Made by a program: the position numbers and the translations under genes. DNA of 6,042 nucleotides from an uncultured Bacteroidales bacterium (GTDB lineage Bacteria > Bacteroidota > Bacteroidia > Bacteroidales > P3), in contig CAMURW010000098.1 in assembly GCA_947097635.1 (NCBI GenBank), positions 1 to 6,042 of the forward strand, written 5' to 3'. Every line of letters begins with the position of its first letter. Position 1 is the stretch's first letter. This document shows, piece by piece, positions 3,201-6,042 of the stretch. The notes under the pieces are model-generated. The model saw nothing but the letters and a program-made list of their open reading frames with translations. It searched no databases and was not told the origin of the DNA.

Positions 3201-6042
3201 ATAACCGCGCCGTCACCTTTGGCGGCGAAGGCTGGACATACATCCCCTTCGATACTCCTTTTATTCATGACACGGCTCAGAACCTCTCTGTCATCGTGGA
3301 TAGGAACACGGGCTCATACACATATCCCTATCCTGATTTTGCCACCAACTCGGTACGCAGCGGCTTAGTGGCGTATGCCTACAGCGACAACACGAACTAT
3401 GAACTGGGCAGCACGGGAGCCAGTGGCGACGTCAGCATGCCTGTGACTATGTTCGGCACCGTCTGTCCCGCACCAGAGGGTTGCCTGCCCCCTATCGTCA
3501 TCAGCACAGGCAACAGCATAAACAGCATTGACCTTCAGTGGTTTGCGGGTAACAGCGAGACTTCCTGGAAGGTGGAATACCGCCTAAGCGGCGATGCCAG
3601 CTGGATTGTAGCAGCTGCCAATACGGCAGCCACAAGCATGGTCCTCAGCAATCTACTCACCGCCCGCAGTTACGACGTACGCCTCACTTCGCTGTGCAGC
3701 GACATCGACAGTGTAAGCATCACCTCGATCTTCGCTACCGCTTGTGGCAACGTGGCATTGCCTTTCTCCGAGAATTTTGCTGGCTTTAACAACAATGAGT
3801 TCCAACGCCCCTGCTGGGTGAGCGCCACTACGGGTTCCGCCATGCCTATGGCCGGCGTGGATGCCACGGTAGGTCCTCTCGTACAACTTATGAACGGTGC
3901 CTACATCGTGCTGCCCCACTTGGATGCCGCTCTCAACACGCTGCAGGTGGACTTCGATTTCTATGGCAATGACCGTAACTCAAGTATCATCGTCGGCATA
4001 ATCGGCGATGTGAACTCTTTCAGCACCTTCGTGCCTATAGATACTGTCTGCAATCCTCGTTGCACGCCGTGGCATGCAAATATTAACCTTAGCAATGTTA
4101 CTGCTACGGGACGTCTGGCTTTCTATGGCAACAGCGCAGTAGGAACTTTTATGACAAATCTGGAAGTGAAAGTGGCCGAAGCCTGTGCAGTGCCTTACAA
4201 CGTGCATGCCACTGCCACCACCAGCAGCAGCATTGCACTGGCGTGGTACGGCGGCACTGCCGCTACACAATACATAGTGGAATATGGCATCGCCGGTTTC
4301 ATGCTGGGTACTGGCACGCGCAGCATGGTGAGCACCCCTGCCTTCACTATCAATAATCTGCAGCCTTCCGAGGCCTACGACGTGTATGTCGCTGCGGTGT
4401 GCGGAAGCGACACCACTGCTTTCACCAACTATAATATGTTCCAGACGGAATGTGGTGCCGTAAGCATCCCTTACGCCACCAATTTCGAATATGGCTACCT
4501 GCCCCAGAACGGGTTAAGCACCAGCAGTGGCATGCTGCCCATATGCTGGTATGGCTCTGGCACGGGAACTACGCTTCCGAATATCTACACCCACTCCTAT
4601 TATGCCTCTGCAGGCCCCAACACGTTGCATGCATCCGGTCCATCCATTGTTGTGCTGCCGGAGATGGGCACCAGTCTGGACAGCCTGATGATGAGTTTTG
4701 ATCTTACTATGAGCGGAATCTATCATTTGGCTATAGGTTTGGTGGACAGCAACACCGCAGGCTGCGAGGCCTCCTTCGTGGGCATCGACACAATCATAGG
4801 TCCGGGCTACACGCCTACCCGTTTCACCACCTATCTGTCTCTCTACAACGGCTCCACTGCCAATAAGTATATCGCACTGAAGACGTATGATGCTTATCCT
4901 AGTTTCTATCTCGATTCTCTGGTGGTGGACTATATACCTAGCTGCGTCCACGTGCTGAACATACGTCCCGATGCTGCCACTACCTCCACCACACAGCTGG
5001 GTGTGACATGGGACGACGTCACCACCTGCTCGCAGTGGGAGGTGGAATATGGAGCCACTGGATTCACGCTTGGCACAGGTACCTCCTTCTTCGCCACCAG
5101 CAAGCCAGTTGTCATCACGGGTCTCAACTATGCCACGGGCTACGATGTCTATGTGCGTCAAGTGTGCAACATCGGCGACAGCAGCGATTGGTCCATGGCT
5201 ACGCTGCCCACGCTCAACATTTCGCACGACTTGCCGATAGCGCTTACTTTCGAGAATACTGCACTTTACAACACAGTATACCTGCAAAACGGCTCCAACC
5301 CCAACAAATGGGTGATAGGTGCAGCTGAAAACTGCGATAGCGCCAATGCTGCTGGTCATGCTCTATATATCTCCAACAACAACGGTGCCACTGCTTCCTA
5401 CACCAATACTGCTTCGGTGGACTATGCTACCATAGACATCAATATGGATAGCGGCATGACGTACTACAGCTTCGACTGGAAGTGCCAGGGCGAAAGCTAC
5501 TACGACTACGTGCGTGTGGCACTCATCCCCGGCAGCCAGGCACTGGTTGCAGGCTCTACCGCTCCATTGGACTTCGGCACCTCTAGTCTGCCCACCGGCT
5601 GGATAGCACTGGACGGCGGCAGCAAACTGAACATCCAGAGCACATGGCAGCATGTGAACGACAGCATACATCTGGACAGCGCGGGGGGGTACCACTTCGT
5701 GTTCGTGTGGCGCAACGATGGATCTGTGCAAAATGATCCTTCCGCCGTCATCGACAATATCCACATCTGGAACAGCACAGTGCGTTGCGAAGCTCCCGTG
5801 ATGGGCAACATCGCCACAACCTACCAGAATGCTATCCTCAACTGGACAGGTGCCGCAGAAACCTACAAACTGGCAGTGAAGGCCACCACGGCCCCCGAGT
5901 GGCCCGCAGAGGTCACTGTGAGTGCTCTTACCTACACCGTGACGGGTCTCGCCCCTGCTACCGAGTACACATACCGCCTGCGCGCCGTGTGCGACAGCGT
6001 TTCCGCCAGCGACTGGGTAGAAGGTCGCTTTGTCACCGACAG
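167..6042 (+). CDS. Giant multi-domain secreted surface protein, Fn3 and jelly-roll (choice-of-anchor J-like) repeats; 3' partial
   Basis: The frame from ATG 167 stays open to the window end (1958 full codons plus two bases), and the translation is protein-like throughout. It carries a signal peptide (1-23), an N-terminal beta domain (24-234), eight Fn3 modules, five jelly-roll modules and one further beta module, all separated by conserved cysteines. The chain is rich in Ser, Thr, Asn, Gly, Tyr and Asp and poor in Lys, as is usual for exported beta-sandwich proteins. ATG 167 is preferred over the in-frame ATG 188 because it gives a basic n-region (MKKFLRK) before the hydrophobic core; upstream there is only an A/T-rich leader, normal for Bacteroidota. 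The family suggests an adhesin or a matrix, glycan or protein binder at the cell surface. No catalytic motif is seen, so any specific function is inference. The C-terminus, where a type IX sorting domain or other anchor would lie, is not in the window. No stop or frameshift was found. Confidence 0.96.
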   Translation, partial: MKKFLRKMLFAATIIAVPWVTQGQSVDTYTLEFDTLSSVFTSIAATGDTLEFSSTDDGQASVTVPFAFPFGEDVFARGWTLSCSANGFLYFGSTASSTTITTSARDGVVAFLDADGHMNHHTGDVGLYQVQADASGDSMIIIEYRGLSTYSAPYSYNTYQYILHQNGNIEIVFDTTSSGSVYAMYATGIFNHGVCDFVSGSYSAPALAASKTNVTIPPYPQRGWRYTFVRPIVSCPRVCNVSTLVTSNSVTVSWDEVGTATSWYVELANNYFAPHTGMAEGQMVTATSATFTDLTPSTLYYFAITALCDAGDSSIARTGTIMTACVDLGYDALPFSESFETWTASSIAPCWKRGTNYVDYMGNPGNYPSAAGNYAYSGNKSLNMYSGSSSSYAYVVMPGFAASLDSLMLSFMHMRIYDSYRPDLTIGVMSDPTNFNTFYGIDTITVDQERYQWQRHVATFDHDSLPGHYLTIAFTGNNNNQYPYIFIDDLLLQYKPDCMPVSNLQVDTVYSDTAIVSWNSVDGNDGYIVEYGLGNFTQGFGSMVHTTDTSVVLTGLRTGMRYNVFVFTDCAATHGDTSMVMSTYFTTPCGVILRNEMPYRNDFESETAGALPHCWATSDLLGSGYYARVYNEGGNRLMDIHQYSDYDVKAFLPAFEVPVDSLVVSFRARRGSEYYGSVAVIGVTDDSGAFFPVDTLRPSSYASWDNYVVDMSPAAGHPGIITFWLDSTGNYFYFDDLTVYQNTGCPVVTDAYATNRTFNSADVVVTVPTGASPAGYTVFYSTYNDMLTIQDSVQGTSSPLTLTGLEANTTYYGWVRTECDAAASGTEFAFRFATLPACMSVENLTAQYNAADAYCVVSWTPSSEGDPAGQYIINYKLSDDSLWTSDSTNETYYQILNLRNGVSYDIEVTPSCADTYGNGTAMVLSTVGDCGKMQWDGEEYSPYTPMYGFYNYSMSQMLYTHDIAAPSDTITGIGFYVYQGTNTEEVLDIYLANTTATHLSDFDSAGMVRVVNNRAVTFGGEGWTYIPFDTPFIHDTAQNLSVIVDRNTGSYTYPYPDFATNSVRSGLVAYAYSDNTNYELGSTGASGDVSMPVTMFGTVCPAPEGCLPPIVISTGNSINSIDLQWFAGNSETSWKVEYRLSGDASWIVAAANTAATSMVLSNLLTARSYDVRLTSLCSDIDSVSITSIFATACGNVALPFSENFAGFNNNEFQRPCWVSATTGSAMPMAGVDATVGPLVQLMNGAYIVLPHLDAALNTLQVDFDFYGNDRNSSIIVGIIGDVNSFSTFVPIDTVCNPRCTPWHANINLSNVTATGRLAFYGNSAVGTFMTNLEVKVAEACAVPYNVHATATTSSSIALAWYGGTAATQYIVEYGIAGFMLGTGTRSMVSTPAFTINNLQPSEAYDVYVAAVCGSDTTAFTNYNMFQTECGAVSIPYATNFEYGYLPQNGLSTSSGMLPICWYGSGTGTTLPNIYTHSYYASAGPNTLHASGPSIVVLPEMGTSLDSLMMSFDLTMSGIYHLAIGLVDSNTAGCEASFVGIDTIIGPGYTPTRFTTYLSLYNGSTANKYIALKTYDAYPSFYLDSLVVDYIPSCVHVLNIRPDAATTSTTQLGVTWDDVTTCSQWEVEYGATGFTLGTGTSFFATSKPVVITGLNYATGYDVYVRQVCNIGDSSDWSMATLPTLNISHDLPIALTFENTALYNTVYLQNGSNPNKWVIGAAENCDSANAAGHALYISNNNGATASYTNTASVDYATIDINMDSGMTYYSFDWKCQGESYYDYVRVALIPGSQALVAGSTAPLDFGTSSLPTGWIALDGGSKLNIQSTWQHVNDSIHLDSAGGYHFVFVWRNDGSVQNDPSAVIDNIHIWNSTVRCEAPVMGNIATTYQNAILNWTGAAETYKLAVKATTAPEWPAEVTVSALTYTVTGLAPATEYTYRLRAVCDSVSASDWVEGRFVTD
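236..868 (+). other. N-terminal beta-sandwich-like domain (residues 24-234)
   Basis: The region contains the pattern V-P-F-x-F-P-F-G, then S-x-N-G-F-L-Y-F-G at about residues 84-92. This resembles the 'FxFxFxG ... SSNGxLxFG' opening domain of many secreted Bacteroidota proteins (nidogen-like/N-terminal sandwich type). An Asp/His-rich loop (D113, D115, H117, N119, H120, H121, D124) sits after the strand ending in V-V-A-F-L. Cysteines 83 and 195 could pair within the domain. The family assignment comes from pattern memory, not a profile search. Confidence 0.55.
869..1141 (+). repeat. Fn3-1 module (residues 235-325)
   Basis: This is a fibronectin type III fold: an entry cysteine (C235), the B-strand V-T-V-S-W, and the Tyr-corner motif L-x5-Y-x7-C ending at C308, closing at C325. 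An extra cysteine at 239 is not seen in the other copies. The module links the N-terminal domain to J1. Confidence 0.82.
1142..1657 (+). repeat. J1 jelly-roll module, choice-of-anchor J / cleaved-adhesin-like (residues 326-497)
   Basis: The module starts with L-P-F-S-E-S-F-E (E340), then A-P-C-W (C350), and ends with I-D-D (D488) before the entry cysteine of Fn3-2. This start and end pattern is typical of the carbohydrate-binding-like jelly-roll domains of Bacteroidota adhesins, including gingipain-type cleaved adhesin domains. E340 and D488 are candidate structural calcium ligands by family analogy. Its L-D-S-L-M stretch is shared with J4 down to the DNA level (a 14-base identity at 1377-1390 and 4677-4690). 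Confidence 0.65.
1658..1933 (+). repeat. Fn3-2 module (residues 498-589)
   Basis: It opens with C498, has the B-strand A-I-V-S-W, the C'-strand I-V-E-Y-G-L-G-N-F typical of Bacteroidota Fn3 modules, and L-x5-Y-x7-C ending at C570. It closes with T-T-P-C at 589. The V-E-Y-G-x-x-x-F segment recurs in Fn3-6 and Fn3-7. Confidence 0.85.
1934..2398 (+). repeat. J2 jelly-roll module (residues 590-744)
   Basis: It shows N-D-F-E (E604), L-P-H-C-W (C614) and a terminal F-D-D (D735), the same landmarks as J1. The middle has V-D-S-L-V-V-S-F, equivalent to the L-D-S-L-M-L-S-F strand of J1. The family call is as for J1. Confidence 0.65.
2399..2680 (+). repeat. Fn3-3 module (residues 745-838)
   Basis: The L-x5-Y-x7-C motif ends at C819, with entry C745 and exit C838. 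It is the only copy of the eight without the B-strand tryptophan: the position reads V-V-V-T-V. It is followed directly by another Fn3 with no jelly-roll between, and C838 is both the exit cysteine of this module and the entry cysteine of the next. Confidence 0.75.
2678..2956 (+). repeat. Fn3-4 module (residues 838-930)
   Basis: The B-strand is C-V-V-S-W, then Y-I-I-N-Y-K, then L-x5-Y-x7-C ending at C912, closing at C930. It is the second half of the only tandem Fn3 pair seen in the window. A non-consensus cysteine precedes V-V-S-W. Confidence 0.82.
2957..3481 (+). other. Module X: Bacteroidales-type beta domain between Fn3-4 and Fn3-5 (residues 931-1105)
   Basis: This module differs from both Fn3 and J. 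Its landmarks are Y-G-F-Y-N-Y-S-M-S-Q-M-L-Y-T, then T-I-T-G-I-G-F-Y-V, L-D-I-Y-L-A-N-T, G-G-E-G-W-T-Y-I-P-F-D-T-P-F and N-L-S-V-I-V-D-x-N-T-G. The same order (YxYSxSQxxYT, I.SIAFY, DIYL.HT, GW.T..LDTPF, NL.V.VDDNTG) recurs in many large Bacteroidales surface proteins, usually of unknown function. Its only internal cysteine, C1100, could pair with C930. Role unknown; beta-sandwich binding or structural module inferred. Confidence 0.6.
3482..3745 (+). repeat. Fn3-5 module (residues 1106-1193)
   Basis: It has entry C1106, the B-strand I-D-L-Q-W, W-K-V-E-Y-R, and L-x5-Y-x7-C ending at C1177, closing at C1193. It follows module X after the short C-P-A-P-E-G-C linker. Confidence 0.82.
3746..4183 (+). 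repeat. J3 jelly-roll module, divergent (residues 1194-1339)
   Basis: It begins L-P-F-S-E-N-F, close to J1, and keeps P-C-W (C1216). The acidic residue after F is Ala1205 instead of Glu, and the terminal D-D position reads T1330-N1331. It is also the shortest J module (about 146 residues). It has two extra cysteines in V-C-N-P-R-C. The fold is probably kept while a putative metal site is lost. Confidence 0.55.
4184..4453 (+). repeat. Fn3-6 module (residues 1340-1429)
   Basis: It has entry C1340, B-strand I-A-L-A-W, I-V-E-Y-G-I-A-G-F-M-L-G-T-G-T (the family pattern EYGxxGFxxGTGT), and L-x5-Y-x7-C ending at C1412, closing with T-E-C at 1429. Confidence 0.87.
4454..4942 (+). repeat. J4 jelly-roll module (residues 1430-1592)
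   Basis: Landmarks are T-N-F-E (E1441), L-P-I-C-W (C1460), the strand L-D-S-L-M-M-S-F shared with J1, and a terminal L-D-S-L-V-V-D with D1583. The gap between the F-E motif and C-W is a few residues longer than in J1-J3. Confidence 0.62.
4943..5215 (+). repeat. Fn3-7 module (residues 1593-1683)
   Basis: It has entry C1593, B-strand L-G-V-T-W, V-E-Y-G-A-T-G-F-T-L-G-T-G-T, and L-x5-Y-x7-C ending at C1667 followed by G-D-S-S-D-W-S. It ends in L-P-T-L; the exit cysteine seen in Fn3-1 to Fn3-6 is missing. Confidence 0.87.
5216..5785 (+). repeat. J5 jelly-roll module, canonical choice-of-anchor J type (residues 1684-1873)
   Basis: The pattern F-D-W-K-C-Q-G-E-S-x-Y-D-Y (from residue 1769), L-P-T-G-W-I-A-L-D-G-G-S-K-L, S-T-W-Q, G-G-Y-H-F-V-F-V-W-R-N-D and a terminal V-I-D-N-I (D1863) is the familiar form of this family in Bacteroidales surface proteins. 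E1696 is the N-terminal F-E position. It is the longest J module (about 190 residues) and belongs to a different subtype from J1-J4, lacking the C-W cysteine (K1714-W1715 instead) and having C1723 and C1773. Confidence 0.8.
5786..6042 (+). repeat. Fn3-8 module, cut by the window end (residues 1874-1958)
   Basis: It has entry C1874, B-strand A-I-L-N-W, and L-x5-Y-x7-C ending at C1942, followed by S-x-S-D-W-V-E-G-R-F-V-T-D. Only the last residues of the G-strand are outside the window. Confidence 0.85.

Noticed and set aside
1377..4690. 14-base identity TGGACAGCCTGATG in J1 and J4 as a recombination repeat
   Set aside because: It encodes the conserved L-D-S-L-M strand of homologous modules; flanking DNA has diverged, so shared protein ancestry explains it without recent exchange.
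4514..5359. Reverse-strand open frame (281 codons) opposite J4 and Fn3-7
   Set aside because: The + frame encodes well-conserved family motifs over the same bases; the antisense product is low in sense and has no plausible initiation region.

Overview
The window is almost entirely one very large gene on the + strand. A single reading frame opens at ATG 167 and runs without a stop to the last base, giving at least 1958 codons with the 3' end outside the window. It encodes a secreted, modular surface protein of the type found in Bacteroidota, most likely Bacteroidales. The indications are the AT-rich leader without a clear Shine-Dalgarno sequence, a TAnnTTTG-type promoter element, and the domain families. 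Genus cannot be fixed from this window. The only other DNA is a 166-base leader.

Layout of the protein: signal peptide (residues 1-23); an N-terminal beta-rich domain (24-234); then a chain of fibronectin type III (Fn3) modules and larger jelly-roll modules. The jelly rolls resemble the 'choice-of-anchor J' / cleaved-adhesin (MAM-like) family and are called J here. The order is Fn3-1, J1, Fn3-2, J2, Fn3-3, Fn3-4, X, Fn3-5, J3, Fn3-6, J4, Fn3-7, J5, Fn3-8 (cut by the window end). X is a different beta-rich module with a Y-x-Y-S-x-S-Q-x-x-Y signature region common in Bacteroidales surface proteins. No catalytic domain is visible. The architecture suggests an adhesin or binding protein exported through the Sec pathway. 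Export across the outer membrane by the type IX secretion system is plausible but unproven, because the C-terminus that would carry the sorting signal is missing.

The most informative signals lie inside the repeats. All eight Fn3 modules share an exact L-x5-Y-x7-C spacing. The cysteine entering each J module covaries with a P-x-C-W or P-C-W type cysteine inside it: both are present in J1-J4 and both absent in J5. J3 has lost both acidic positions (F-E and D-D/D-N/D-S) that the other four J modules keep, as expected if it lost a metal site.

The leader holds a good -7 promoter match, a 14-base palindrome, and an imperfect copy of the gene's own start region. That copy sits at the head of a small open frame ending in an ATGA overlap with the big gene. 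I see no RNA genes, mobile elements, CRISPR arrays or second convincing gene, and no evidence for a new multi-gene system here.
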